DNA from: Thioalkalicoccus limnaeus
Lineage (GTDB): Bacteria; Pseudomonadota; Gammaproteobacteria; Chromatiales; Chromatiaceae
Length of the DNA: 64,000 nucleotides
Assembly: GCF_041197575.1 (NCBI RefSeq)
Contig: NZ_JBDKXB010000004.1
Location: forward strand, 186,001-250,000
Direction: 5' to 3'
The notes beneath the pieces are model-generated. The model ran no database searches. It had not been told where the DNA came from and worked only from the letters and a program-made list of their open reading frames with translations. A program made the translations under genes and the position numbers. Below, piece after piece: positions 8,217-17,118 of this stretch; the first letter of the stretch is position 1; each line of letters opens with the position of its first letter.

Positions 8217-8778
8217 TGCGGGTCGCCTTCCAAATCTCGTCGATCGCCGAATCCGACACCGCGATACAGCCGCGCGTCCAATCCTCGCTGCGCAGGATCT
8301 CTTGCAGTTCGCGGTGCGCATTGGAACGCGGCTGCCCATGAATCATGATCATGCCGCCTGGGTCGTTGCCCTCCCGCGCCGCGTTCAGCCGGTCCTCTTC
8401 GTTCGGATAGCTTATGTGGATCGAGCGGTAGAAGTTGTTCGAATACTGCCGCCAGTTCAGATAATACCGGCCCTCCGGCGTGCGGCCGTCACCCTTTTGC
8501 TCTTTGTGCCCCTCGGGTGCGAAACCGAGCGATATCGGATAGGACCGGAACGGCCGGTCGTCCTTGAGCAGATAAAGGCGCCGTTTCGATTTCTCGACGA
8601 CGACCAGATCCGCCATCAGGCGTTCGTAGGCCGACGCGAGCACCAGCATCTGTTCGAGATCCGGTTCCGGCTCGGGCATCGGCTCTTTGGCCATCCTGGG
8701 AAACACTGACATGGCCGAACTTGATGACGGCAGGAGTAGGGCCAATAGGAGCAGGGATATCAGTACGCGAACGGACAT
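8188..8778 (-). CDS. L,D-transpeptidase (YkuD domain), exported
   Basis: A 196-residue exported protein predicted to cross-link peptidoglycan or attach proteins to it. Residues 1-22 form a signal peptide (hydrophobic L-rich core, then SSSA). The YkuD catalytic region has His147 in MIMIHGQP and the nucleophile Cys171 in TRGCIAVSD, a variant of the usual SxGCIR(M/L). Residue 170 Gly and the downstream Asp fit the fold. The region between has the Asn/Tyr-rich strand common to the Gammaproteobacterial murein L,D-transpeptidase family. It is first in a three-gene overlapping set with the esterase and metallophosphoesterase. Confidence 0.88.
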   Translation of the reverse strand: MSVRVLISLLLLALLLPSSSSAMSVFPRMAKEPMPEPEPDLEQMLVLASAYERLMADLVVVEKSKRRLYLLKDDRPFRSYPISLGFAPEGHKEQKGDGRTPEGRYYLNWRQYSNNFYRSIHISYPNEEDRLNAAREGNDPGGMIMIHGQPRSNAHRELQEILRSEDWTRGCIAVSDSAIDEIWKATRNGTPIEIRP

Positions 8779-8902
8779 GAACTCATCGCCTTAGTGGGCG
8801 GTAAATGAAGCATATTCTAGCGAACGGGGAGGGTTCGGGCCACTCGCTCCAAGCGATGGGGTGAATCCCGTCGCAGACCCCGTCGTCAGCGGCTGCTCGC
8901 CG

Positions 8903-10885
8903 TCAGGAGCTGGTTGCCCGCTCCAGGTGCAGGTTCCCGATCGGGTCGCGCCAGGCGGTCCAGCCCGGGGCCAGCCAGGTGGTCGCATGCGTGTCGACGA
9001 TGATCGCGGGGCCGGGCAGGCGGCTGCCGCCCTCGCCGACCTGGAGGCGTTCGAGGACAGGCACGGGCCGGGCGAACCCTGGGATCCGCGCCAATTCGAA
9101 GGAGGCGCCCGAACGGAGGGTCGGCATGCTCGGTGCGGAACCGGTCAGGTCAAGCCCTTGTCCAGGGGCCATCACGCGTACCCGCAGATCGACCAGTTCG
9201 ACGGGCAGGTCCAGCCGGTGCCCATAGCGGGCCTCGTGCGCGTCGTGGAAGGCCGCCGCCGTGGCCGTGCGCCCCTGCCATGCGAGGGCGAGCGTATAGG
9301 ATTGGCCGCGATACCTCAGCTCGACGCCCCGCGCAACCGTCAGCGCCGACCGCGGTTGCCCTTCGGCCTCCAATGCGGCGATCCCGTCGGCGGCGAGCGC
9401 GGCGAACTGCGCTCCGATCTCGTCGTCGGTGCGCGCCATCAGGTCGCCGAGCGAGGTTCGCGACAAGACACGTCCGGGGCGGGCAACCAGCATCCCAAGG
9501 GCAGATAGCACGCCAGCTTGCACCGGCACCAGCGCGCGGGTCATGCCTAGCGCATCGGCCAAAGCGCAGACGTGCAGCCCACCGGCGCCGCCGAAGCAGG
9601 TCAGCGTGAAGTCTCGGGGGTCCCGGCCGCGCTGCACCGAGATCACGCGCAGCGCGCGGGCCATGTGCTCGTTGGCGACCGCGATGATGCCCGCAGCCGT
9701 CTCCTCCAACGACAGCCCCATCGCCGTGGCGAGCCGGCCGACGGCGGCCCGCGCGGCGTCGGTCGCGAGTCGCATCCGGCCGCCGAGGAAGGCCTCAGGC
9801 CGCAGCCGGCCGAGCACCAGATTGGCGTCCGTGACGGTCGGTTCGCGGCCACCGCGGCCATAGCAGGCCGGCCCGGGATCCGCGCCGGCCGATTCGGGGC
9901 CGACCAGCAGCGCACCGCCGGCATCGAGCCGCGCGATCGAGCCGCCGCCGGCACCGATCGTGTGCATGTCGACCATCGGCACCGCGACCGGATAGCCGCC
10001 AATGCGCCCGAGTCGTGTCAAGGGGGGCTCGCCGTCGATCAAGGCGACATCGGTCGAGGTACCGCCCATGTCGAAGGTCAGGAGCCGGTCGCAACCGGCC
10101 AGCCGGCCGACGAAACCAGCACCGACGAGACCGCCGGCCGGCCCCGACAGCAGCAGGCGCACGGTTTGGTGCGCGGTCTGATCGGCCGCGACCAGATCCC
10201 CGCTGCTCTGCATGACGGCGATCCGCGTCCCCGGCAGGGCCTGCCCGAGCCGCCCCAGATAGCGGCCGACCAGCGGTCCGACCCAGGCATTGAGCCAGGT
10301 GGCCAGGCCCCGCTCGTATTCGCCGCAGACCGGTAGAACCTCGGCCGAACGGGACACGAAGAGTCCGGCCGGCAAGGCCGCCGCGATCGCCCGCTCGGCG
10401 CGGTCGTCGAGATAGGAGAAGAGCAGATTGATCGCGACCGCCTCGGGGGCGAGCCGTTCGACGGCGACGACGAGCGCGCGGATATCCGCGTCGGTCAGGG
10501 GCTCGATCCAGCGGCCGTCCGCGGCGAGCCGGCCGCCGGTCTCGAGGCACAGATCGGCCGGCACCGGCGCTTGTCGGGGCAGCGGTTGCAGCTCGTAAAG
10601 ATCGGTGCGTGCCTGGCGGCCGATCGTCAACAGATCGCCGAACCCTCGGTTGGTCACGAACGCCGTGCGCACCCCTTTGCCTTCGAGGACCGCATTGGTC
10701 GCGACCGTCGACCCATGGACGATGCGCAGCCCGGCCGGATCGAGTCCCAGCTCGGCGAGCCCCTCGAGGATCGCCCGTTCTGGAGCCGCCGGTGTCGAGA
10801 GCACCTTGTGCACGCGCACCTGCCCGTCCCGCCAGAGCACGAAATCGGTGAAGGTGCCCCCGGTATCGATGCCGATCACTGCCAC
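8903..10885 (-). CDS. Hydantoinase/oxoprolinase family protein, HyuA subunit
   Basis: A 660-residue protein of the HyuA family, which uses ATP to open lactam rings such as hydantoins or 5-oxoproline. The N-terminus carries the actin-like phosphate loop GIDTGGTFTD; a second phosphate loop is FDMGGTSTDVALI, and HTIGAGGGSIA and the C-terminal HLDLPVEL-type region are also seen. The ATG at 10885 is the natural start because the phosphate loop must be at the N-terminus. A partner HyuB gene is normally adjacent but is not in this window, so either the gene acts alone, HyuB lies elsewhere, or the substrate differs. The divergent ABC ATPase gene starts 47 bp upstream. Confidence 0.88.
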   Translation of the reverse strand: MAVIGIDTGGTFTDFVLWRDGQVRVHKVLSTPAAPERAILEGLAELGLDPAGLRIVHGSTVATNAVLEGKGVRTAFVTNRGFGDLLTIGRQARTDLYELQPLPRQAPVPADLCLETGGRLAADGRWIEPLTDADIRALVVAVERLAPEAVAINLLFSYLDDRAERAIAAALPAGLFVSRSAEVLPVCGEYERGLATWLNAWVGPLVGRYLGRLGQALPGTRIAVMQSSGDLVAADQTAHQTVRLLLSGPAGGLVGAGFVGRLAGCDRLLTFDMGGTSTDVALIDGEPPLTRLGRIGGYPVAVPMVDMHTIGAGGGSIARLDAGGALLVGPESAGADPGPACYGRGGREPTVTDANLVLGRLRPEAFLGGRMRLATDAARAAVGRLATAMGLSLEETAAGIIAVANEHMARALRVISVQRGRDPRDFTLTCFGGAGGLHVCALADALGMTRALVPVQAGVLSALGMLVARPGRVLSRTSLGDLMARTDDEIGAQFAALAADGIAALEAEGQPRSALTVARGVELRYRGQSYTLALAWQGRTATAAAFHDAHEARYGHRLDLPVELVDLRVRVMAPGQGLDLTGSAPSMPTLRSGASFELARIPGFARPVPVLERLQVGEGGSRLPGPAIIVDTHATTWLAPGWTAWRDPIGNLHLERATSS

Positions 10886-10932
10886 CTTTTGCCCTCGTCG
10901 CCAAACCCAGGCGTATATTGTATCGTCCGCCC

Positions 10933-11862
10933 ATGATGGATGAAGTCATCCGTGTCGAACAGCTGGCCCGCGACTATCGTGGGCGACCGGCCTTGGCCGA
11001 TGTCTCCTTCGCGCTGGCACGCGGCGTCGTGTTGGGCCTGCTCGGTGCGAACGGGGCCGGCAAGACCACCTGCTTGCAGATCTTAAGCGGCAACCTGGCG
11101 CCGAGCGCGGGCCGCGTGACGATCCTCGGCCAGGATCTGTTGCGCGCGCCGCTGGCCGCGCGGCGCCACATCGGCTATCTGCCGGAACGGCCGCCGCTGC
11201 ATCTGGACATGCGCGTCGATGAGTACCTGACCTACTGCGCGCGGCTGCGCCGCATGCCGCGGGCCGCGGTGGCGCCAGCGCTGGCGCGGGTCAAGCGCCG
11301 CTGCGGGTTGGAGGGCGTCGGCGGGCGCCTGCTCGGGCGTCTGTCGAAAGGCTACCGACAGCGCACCGGTCTGGCGCAGGCCATCCTGCACGAGCCAGCG
11401 CTCGTGCTGCTCGACGAACCCACCGATGGGTTGGATCCAGTTCAGATCCGCGAGGTCCGCGATCTGATTCGCGATCTCGGCGCGAACCACACGCTGGTGC
11501 TCTCGAGCCACCAGCTCCCGGAGGTGCAGGCCGTCTGCGATCAGGTCCTGATCCTGAAGCAGGGTCGCGTGGTCCATGCGGGACGGCTCGGAGACACGGC
11601 GCCGGACGGACGCTGGTACCGGGTCGGCGTGGCGCCGGACCCCGGCGGCTCAGCGCTCGAACCCCTGCCGGCGGTCGCTTGCGCCGAGCTGGATCCCGCC
11701 GGCGGCTACCGGGTCCGGCTCCAGACCGGCGTCGAGCCGGCCGAACTGGTGCGCCAAATCGTCGGCGCCGGCTGGGGCCTTCACGAGCTGACGCCGGAAC
11801 GCACCGACCTCGAGCAGGTCTTCCTCGCCAGCATGGGTCGCGAGGCGGGCGATCAAGCCTGA
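10933..11862 (+). CDS. ABC transporter ATP-binding protein, Gld type
   Basis: ATPase subunit of an ABC-2/Gld-type exporter, about 309 residues from the ATG at 10933 (TTG at 10918 is a possible alternative). Walker A is GANGAGKTT, the signature is LSKGYRQR and Walker B is LVLLDEPTDGLDP, followed by the SSHQLPEV switch His. The C-terminal 80 residues form a small accessory domain ending LEQVFLASMG, as in GldA-like ATPases, so the gene is complete. Its natural partners (permease, GldG-like and DUF4340 proteins) start at 14882, 3 kb away. The intervening DNA is accessory and partly decayed, so the operon has probably been split by insertion. Confidence 0.88.
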   Translation: MMDEVIRVEQLARDYRGRPALADVSFALARGVVLGLLGANGAGKTTCLQILSGNLAPSAGRVTILGQDLLRAPLAARRHIGYLPERPPLHLDMRVDEYLTYCARLRRMPRAAVAPALARVKRRCGLEGVGGRLLGRLSKGYRQRTGLAQAILHEPALVLLDEPTDGLDPVQIREVRDLIRDLGANHTLVLSSHQLPEVQAVCDQVLILKQGRVVHAGRLGDTAPDGRWYRVGVAPDPGGSALEPLPAVACAELDPAGGYRVRLQTGVEPAELVRQIVGAGWGLHELTPERTDLEQVFLASMGREAGDQA

Positions 11863-12063
11863 TCCGTATCGATCGGCTCCGACGCCGAGTGTCAGGCTGT
11901 CGCCGAAGGCCAGGATCACGGCTTCGTCAGAGAGAGGCGCGAGCATCGGCCGCGAGCAAGCGGCCAGCAGCAGACACAACAGCACCGTGCCGACGGCCGA
12001 GCCTCGCCGACGCGCGCGCGACGCCGCGTGGTTGCGGCTGGCGGTCAAGTGAATCAAGTTCAA
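11863..12063 (-). pseudogene. Fragment of an SGNH/GDSL arylesterase lipoprotein gene
   Basis: On the minus strand the frame encodes a signal sequence with a lipobox-like end (LLLAACS) followed by VILAFGDSLTLGVGA, which is block I of a GDSL/SGNH esterase of the TesA/arylesterase kind. Homology stops about ten residues later, close to the stop of the ABC ATPase gene, and the remaining blocks (Asn, Asp-x-x-His) are absent. The first available start is TTG. I read this as the 5' stub of a gene cut by the rearrangement that also separated the ABC genes. Confidence 0.55.
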
Positions 12064-12066
12064 GTT

Positions 12067-12636
12067 TCAGTCCTCGAACACGACGTCCTCGTAGAGATCG
12101 GCGAGCGTCAGCGCCACATCGAGGTCGCCGCAGACGATCTGCAAGCCGCCGTCCTCGATGATCTCGTGGGTCCAGTGGCCCGCCGCGTCGCGGTAATAAC
12201 GCTCGACGCGGCGGCTGTCCTGCGAGATCAACAGATAGTCGCGCAGTGACGGCAGCGTCCGGTACGCGATCAGCTTCTCGCGCCGGTCGATGATCTCGGT
12301 CGCGGGTGAAAGCACCTCGGCGATCAGACAGGGTGTCGTCTTGTTGAGCGATTCACGGTCGCTCGGATCGCAGGTCACGAGCACGTCTGGATAATAGAAG
12401 GAGTCGTGCGCGGTGATCCGCACCTTCATGTCGCTGACGAAGACGCCACACGGCGTACCGCGGATCGCTCCACGCAGGTGGAAGAACAGATTACCGGCGA
12501 TCCGGCTGTGCCTCTCGCCGGCGCCGGCCATCATGAAGGTCTGGCCGGCGACGTATTCGTGGCGACTCTCACTGCCGAGCTCGCCTTGCAGGTAGGTATC
12601 GATTCTGACGGGAAAGACGGTCGCGGTCTGGCTCAT
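12067..12636 (-). CDS. Uma2-family (DUF820) putative endonuclease
   Basis: A 189-residue member of the Uma2 family, which has a PD-(D/E)XK restriction-nuclease-like fold. The ATG at 12636 follows GGAG; longer frames upstream have no family resemblance. Recognisable parts: ESRHEYVAGQTFMMAGAGERH (the conserved Glu plus Gly-rich strand), YYPDVLVTCD (catalytic Asp), and LIAEVLSPATEIIDRREKL (catalytic Glu with Lys nearby). These proteins are abundant in cyanobacteria and purple bacteria; their biological role is unclear. It sits in the 3-kb accessory insert between the ABC ATPase and permease genes, not far from a second, divergent Uma2 gene. Confidence 0.85.
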   Translation of the reverse strand: MSQTATVFPVRIDTYLQGELGSESRHEYVAGQTFMMAGAGERHSRIAGNLFFHLRGAIRGTPCGVFVSDMKVRITAHDSFYYPDVLVTCDPSDRESLNKTTPCLIAEVLSPATEIIDRREKLIAYRTLPSLRDYLLISQDSRRVERYYRDAAGHWTHEIIEDGGLQIVCGDLDVALTLADLYEDVVFED

Positions 12637-12721
12637 CCGGGTCAGGCTCCACTGGGGCTTCGCGGAACGCTCCACCAGCCTACAGGCTCGACAGCGTCGT
12701 GCAAGAGGCGAAAGGCCAGGG

Positions 12722-13071
12722 TCAACGCGCGAACCTCCGGCCTGGAGGCAGGCAGGAAGCGCCCACTTCCTCGGCCCGCGCATCCGCGACGGCATACCGC
12801 ACCGAGCGTCCGATGACGCCGCAGATCGCCGCTACGTCGCGGCCGATACCTTCGCCGGAGACTTGCGCGCCGTCGATGTCGGATAGACCGAGACCGCCCG
12901 AGAGCGCCCGCCGCGGTTCAGGTACCCCATCAGCGCCAACAGGCAGGTGGCTTTGCCGGTCTGGCGCGGGGCATGCCGCAGGAAGTAATCCTGACGCGCG
13001 ATCCGCAACAGCCGTTCGTCGAGATCCCAGCGCCCGAGCGGCGGTACCAGAGAGTGCAGGTCGGCACGCAC
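12722..13071 (-). pseudogene. Decayed AAA-like ATPase gene, frameshifted
   Basis: From the GTG at 13071 (GGAGG upstream) the frame reads WDLDERLLRIARQDYFLRH then APRQTGKAT and LLALMGYLN, matching the N-terminus of a widespread AAA-like ATPase family. The Walker A Thr is replaced by Ala. Near 12883 the frame is lost; continuity resumes in the next minus-strand frame (DIDGAQVSGEGIGRDVAAI), then stops at 12722. Full-length relatives are several hundred residues, so this is a frameshifted 5' remnant. Confidence 0.6.
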
Positions 13072-13296
13072 AGGTCCTCCGGGGGTGGCGCGGCTCGGGT
13101 GTCCGCCTAGCACCGACCGGGGCCGGGTCAGGCCGAGGGTGTGCCGGCCCCGGGCCGTGACGGCCGACCGCGGGAATCATCTTTGATCGAGGATCCGACG
13201 TCATCCCTGCACGTCATCGATCAAGCCTCTATCGGTACCAGGATGGGAGCGCTATCCGCCAAACGCACCTGAGCATCCAGTGAAGACGCTGACCGC

Positions 13297-13566
13297 TTGG
13301 GCAAGACCCGGCGGCAGGTACCTTATCTGATCCAAAACGGCCAACTCACGGCGCGCAAGGTGAGCGGGCTTTGGGTTATCGACAGCGCCGACCTGCCGCT
13401 CAGCGACGGCCAGCGCCAGGCGCTCGCGCGCGACGCAGCCATTCAGGCGGTGTGCAAACTGCTGCTGACGCCGACCCCTGCGGAACGTCTGGCAGAGCCG
13501 GGCACAGACCGACCCGGCATTGTCTCGGAGAAGCGAAATGCCACAAGGCCAGACCCGACCCCATAG
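13297..13566 (+). pseudogene. Remnant of a small HTH/excisionase-like DNA-binding protein
   Basis: The frame contains DRLGKTRRQVPYLIQNGQLTARKVSGLWVIDSADLPLS in two pieces: a MerR/excisionase-like helix-turn-helix (RLGKTRRQVPYLIQNGQL) and wing (ARKVSGLWVIDSADLPLSDG). The usual first residues before RLGKT are replaced by a stop (TGA) and no ATG or GTG start is available; only TTG at 13297. The C-terminal part after about residue 55 is not family-like. I take it for a truncated remnant, though translation from the TTG cannot be excluded. Confidence 0.4.
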
Positions 13567-13677
13567 TCTCGCATCAGCCGCACCGTTCGCGCGGTCGTCA
13601 GACCTGACACCAGCTTCCCCTTTCACCGTCTAGCGGAAACGTTAGAATGCAGGCAAACCCTTGTCAGGAGCAATCCG

Positions 13678-14256
13678 ATGCAAAGCGCCGCCCAGCGCAT
13701 GACCCGTGAGGAATATCTGGCCTTTGAAGAGACCTCGGAGATCAAGCACGAATTCTTCAATGGCGAGATCTTTGCCATGACCGGCGGAACATTTGAGCAC
13801 TCCGCCATAGCAGTGCAGATTGCATCGCTTCTGAATGCCCGCCCGAGCACCAAGGGCTGCCGCCCCATGAACAGTGATATGCGCGTTCGTACGCCGTCTG
13901 GACTGGATACCTATCCCGATATATCTGTGTATTGCGGCGAGCCTCATCTGACAGATAACCGACTGACGCTGCTCAACCCGGTTCTGATCATCGAAGTCAT
14001 CTCGCCAAACACTAGCAGCTATGATCGTGGCGACAAGTTCAAGCTCTATCGCAGCATCCCCACACTGAAGGATTATTTACTCGTCGACTCGCAGCAGATG
14101 TTGGTCGAGCACTTTCGCCGCACGGCCAATGAAGAATGGATTTTGCACGTCTATCAGAAACCGGAAGAGACGGTAGCGCTGGGCTCGATCGACGATTCGT
14201 TGGCGTTAGCCGACATCTATCACGGCATTCAGTTTGCCGTACCCGACGAATTTTAA
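13678..14256 (+). CDS. Uma2-family (DUF820) putative endonuclease
   Basis: A 192-residue Uma2 protein with an intact start (CAGGAG 8 bases before the ATG). Conserved parts are MTREEYLAFEETSEIKHEFF with the Glu/Lys pair, GEIFAMTGG, TYPDISVYCGEP (catalytic Asp) and LIIEVISPNTSSYDRGDKF (Glu and Lys of the PD-(D/E)XK core), then YLLVDS. Its base composition is visibly more AT-rich than the neighbouring exporter genes, which fits recent transfer. It differs enough from the Uma2 protein at 12067-12636 that the two are separate acquisitions rather than a tandem duplication. A 7-bp hairpin follows at 14275-14292. Confidence 0.88.
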   Translation: MQSAAQRMTREEYLAFEETSEIKHEFFNGEIFAMTGGTFEHSAIAVQIASLLNARPSTKGCRPMNSDMRVRTPSGLDTYPDISVYCGEPHLTDNRLTLLNPVLIIEVISPNTSSYDRGDKFKLYRSIPTLKDYLLVDSQQMLVEHFRRTANEEWILHVYQKPEETVALGSIDDSLALADIYHGIQFAVPDEF

Positions 14257-14881
14257 GGGAGTTACGGTGATAGTGCGGCCTGGCAAGGCCGCGTGTTCTA
14301 GCGGGTGGAAGGCCCGCCTGGGTCATCGTGAGCCGCGAGCCGAGTATTGAGCCTTGTCGTGTCAAGTTAAAACCAGATCCTTGGAATCGGAACGGAGAGT
14401 AACTGTTCAGACCCCCCCCCTCGCTAGCTGTAATCTCAGTGGGTTACGGATGCAAGAACTTATGAGGTAGATGGTTTCTGCGCTCGTATCCCATTGATTT
14501 ATGGTATCTGGCTGTTGCTAGCCACCGAGCCCGCCGAAAGTCGACCGAAAATAAATTCTAATAAAACAAGTAGATGCAGCCTCGAAGGGGGTCTGAACGG
14601 TTACCTATCACCACTACGCACCGGATGAGTGGTTCGAGACGGTGGTTAAGCCACGGATGAAGGTGACTCGGAACCCGCCGTCGGCAAGCATAACCGAAGC
14701 CGGGATCTGGTTGGGATCGGCGCGCGAGCCCGCGGGCCAAGTGGCGAAGCCGAGCCGTTCGGACAAGGGCGGCGTCTCGCGGACGCGGAGTGCTCGGGCA
14801 AGCAGGCCGGATCCGTGAAAAAGGGCAGGAGGATTTGGTTATCATGGCCCTTTTCCATGGCTTGGGCGGCAAGGTGACTCG
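14257..14881. other. Intergenic region holding a MITE-like element
   Basis: This 625-bp stretch has no convincing gene on either strand. It contains a short hairpin after the Uma2 gene (14275-14292), a 206-bp element bounded by inverted repeats (14399-14604), and GC-rich sequence up to the permease start. The promoter now serving the permease operon must lie here if the operon is still expressed. Confidence 0.6.
14399..14604. mobile_element. MITE-like element with 18-bp inverted ends
   Basis: The left end GTAACTGTTCAGACCCCC (14399-14416) is matched, with one mismatch, by the reverse complement of 14587-14604. The 206-bp unit is AT-rich compared with its surroundings and encodes no protein. 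No direct target duplication is obvious in the 8 bases on each side. The structure fits a non-autonomous insertion-sequence derivative. Confidence 0.6.
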
Positions 14882-15682
14882 ATGATGACCGAACCCGGGC
14901 CGCGTTTCGAAGCGGCGGGCGCGATCGCGCGGGTCGGCTTCGGGCCGCTCGGCGCGATCGCGTGGCGCGACCTGCGCGCGGCCTTGCAGGGTCCGGCCCT
15001 GTGGATCCTGCTCGGCCTTCACCAGTTCATCCTGGGTTGGGTCCTGCTCCAGGTCCTCGAACGCTTTACCGGGATCGAGGCGACCGCGCGCGTCACCGGG
15101 CTCAGTCTCGAACTCAGCCTGAACCTGTTCTCGGTGGCGGCCCTGCTCGCGCTGTTCACGGCGCCACTGCTTGCGATGCGCAGCCTAAGCGGCGAGCGTC
15201 GCGATGGAACCTATGCGCTGCTGGCCTCGGCACCGGTGCCACTGGTCACGATCCTGCTCGGCAAGTATCTGGCGCTGTCGGCGATGATGAGCCTTCAGTT
15301 GCTGCCGCCGCTGATCCTGATCGGGCTCGTCGCGATGGTCGCCGAGTTGGACGCCGGTCTGTTGGCGGCGGGCATGCTGGGTCTGTGGCTGACACTGCTC
15401 TCGTTCGCGGCGATCGGGCTGTTCGCGTCGAGCCTGAGCCATCAGCCGGTCGCGACCGCCGTCGCCGGTTATGGGGTCTTGTTGACGCTGTCGGTGATCG
15501 GGCGGGCGCGCGGGATCGAGCCCGGCGAGGTCTCATTGTTCGAGTGGCTGTCCTGGAACGAGCACCTCTTCTGGTTCCTGAGCGGTGTCGTGCGCGTCAG
15601 CGATCTCGTCTACTTCGTGTTGCTGAGCGCCTTCTTCCTGGCGCTGGCCCACCGCCGCCTGGCGAACATGAGGCTCGCATGA
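14882..15682 (+). CDS. ABC transporter permease, GldF/ABC-2 type
   Basis: A 266-residue integral membrane protein with about six hydrophobic segments: near residues 40-60, 80-100, 120-142, 147-170, 180-200 and 235-252. It resembles GldF/ABC-2 permeases, with the conserved loop LSGERRDGTYALLASAPV after the second segment. Two ATG codons (14882, 14885) are available. The stop overlaps the start of the next gene (ATGA). Together with the ATPase at 10933-11862 it would form the pump of an exporter; the substrate is not known for the proteobacterial Gld-like systems. Confidence 0.85.
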   Translation: MMTEPGPRFEAAGAIARVGFGPLGAIAWRDLRAALQGPALWILLGLHQFILGWVLLQVLERFTGIEATARVTGLSLELSLNLFSVAALLALFTAPLLAMRSLSGERRDGTYALLASAPVPLVTILLGKYLALSAMMSLQLLPPLILIGLVAMVAELDAGLLAAGMLGLWLTLLSFAAIGLFASSLSHQPVATAVAGYGVLLTLSVIGRARGIEPGEVSLFEWLSWNEHLFWFLSGVVRVSDLVYFVLLSAFFLALAHRRLANMRLA

Positions 15683-17067
15683 GCCCCCGGCAGCTAGCTT
15701 GGCGCTCGCGCGCGGCGCGTCTGTCCCAGTCGCTCGCTGATCTGGTGTTCGTTGTGCTGTTGGCGATCGCGGTGGTCCTCGCCGGATGGCTCGTCGCGCG
15801 TCACGACCAGGCCTGGGATCTGAGCGGTGCCGGGCTCAATCGGTTGAGCGAGGAAAGCGAAGCGGTCCTCGCCCAGGTCACCGGCCCGCTGCGGATTCAG
15901 GTCTTCGTCGATCCTGGACGTCCGTTGGCTCGGTCCGTCGCGCGCCACCTGGCGCCCTTTCGCCAGGCCTTGCCGGACCTGATCCTCGAGTATCGTGATC
16001 CGCGACTGTTTCCCGAGGAGGCGCGCGCCGCGGGGGTCACGCGCATCGGCGAGATGCGCGTCGAGTACCAGGGGCGCGGCGAGACGGTCACCGAGCTGAG
16101 CGAGGCTGCCGTGACCGCCGCGATCCGGCAACTGGTCGGCGGTTCTCTCGATGCGCCACGCTGGATCGCCGTGATCGAGGGGCATGGCGAGCGGTCGCTC
16201 GCCGGCGGTGAGGGTCGCGACCTCGATCGCTTCGCGCGGGCGCTGCGCGAGCGCGGCTACCGGCTGCGTCCGCTCGATCTCGCGCTCGAGGGCGCGGTGC
16301 CAGAGAATGCCGATCTGGTGCTGTTGACGGCGCCGGCGATCGCGCCCTTCCCGGGCGAGGTCGCGCACCTGATCGACTACCTGGATCGAGGGGGCCGACT
16401 GCTCTGGCTGATGGACCCCGATCAGGCCACCGGCTTGGAACCCTTGGCCGGATACCTCGGGATCGCGACCCGACCCGGGGTCATCGTCGATGTCGCGGCC
16501 GAGGAGTTGGGCCTCGCGGGGCCTGGCGTCGCCGTGATCGCTGACTATCCCGATCATCCTCTGACGGTCGGTCTCACGCGCGCGAGCTGGATGCCGGGCG
16601 CGCTTGCGTTGAAGACCGATGTCGGGCCGGACTGGACGTTGGAGACGGCCTTGACCACGGGCCCGAACAGTTGGAACGAAACGGGGCCGTTGCGCGGCGT
16701 GCTGACGCCGGACGCGGCCCTCGGCGAGCAACGCGGTCCGCTCCCGGTCCTGCTCGCGCTGTCGCGACCGGATCCCGTGGGCGGGGCCGACCGGCAGCGC
16801 GTCGTCGTTGCCGGTGACGGCGATTTCTTGAGCAACGTGCATCTGGACGCTGGTCACCATCGTGACCTCGGGATCCGGATCGTCCACTGGCTGACGGCTC
16901 AGGATGGGCGGGTCGCGGTCGCCCGAGCGGCGCCGACGGGCCCGGCGATCGATCTGTCGACGCGCGAGCGACTTCTGATCGGTGTCGGTGCCCTGGCGGG
17001 AGCCCCGGCCCTGTTCCTGTTCGTGGGGCTGGTGGTACGTTGGCAGCGCGGACGCGACGACCCGTAG
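15679..17067 (+). CDS. GldG-like ABC-associated protein
   Basis: A 462-residue protein of the GldG / 'ABC-type uncharacterised transport' family. The ATG at 15679 overlaps the permease stop codon, defining the start. An N-terminal membrane segment (about residues 20-45, FVVLLAIAVVLAGWLV) and a C-terminal one (about 432-455) flank a periplasmic domain. That domain starts LNRLSEESEAVLAQVTGPLRIQVF, typical of GldG, and includes VIEGHGERSL and the strand RLLWLMDPD. It probably assembles with the permease and DUF4340 protein as an accessory unit that senses or delivers an envelope substrate. Confidence 0.83.
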   Translation: MSPRQLAWRSRAARLSQSLADLVFVVLLAIAVVLAGWLVARHDQAWDLSGAGLNRLSEESEAVLAQVTGPLRIQVFVDPGRPLARSVARHLAPFRQALPDLILEYRDPRLFPEEARAAGVTRIGEMRVEYQGRGETVTELSEAAVTAAIRQLVGGSLDAPRWIAVIEGHGERSLAGGEGRDLDRFARALRERGYRLRPLDLALEGAVPENADLVLLTAPAIAPFPGEVAHLIDYLDRGGRLLWLMDPDQATGLEPLAGYLGIATRPGVIVDVAAEELGLAGPGVAVIADYPDHPLTVGLTRASWMPGALALKTDVGPDWTLETALTTGPNSWNETGPLRGVLTPDAALGEQRGPLPVLLALSRPDPVGGADRQRVVVAGDGDFLSNVHLDAGHHRDLGIRIVHWLTAQDGRVAVARAAPTGPAIDLSTRERLLIGVGALAGAPALFLFVGLVVRWQRGRDDP

Positions 17068-17118
17068 GGCGCTCGAAGGGTCGATGTCGAGTGTTCATCT
17101 TTAAGATCGGATGCGGTC

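Noticed and set aside
14558..14870. Minus-strand frame before the permease gene
   Set aside because: It is Pro/Arg/Ser-rich without motifs, typical of a spurious frame in GC-rich DNA.
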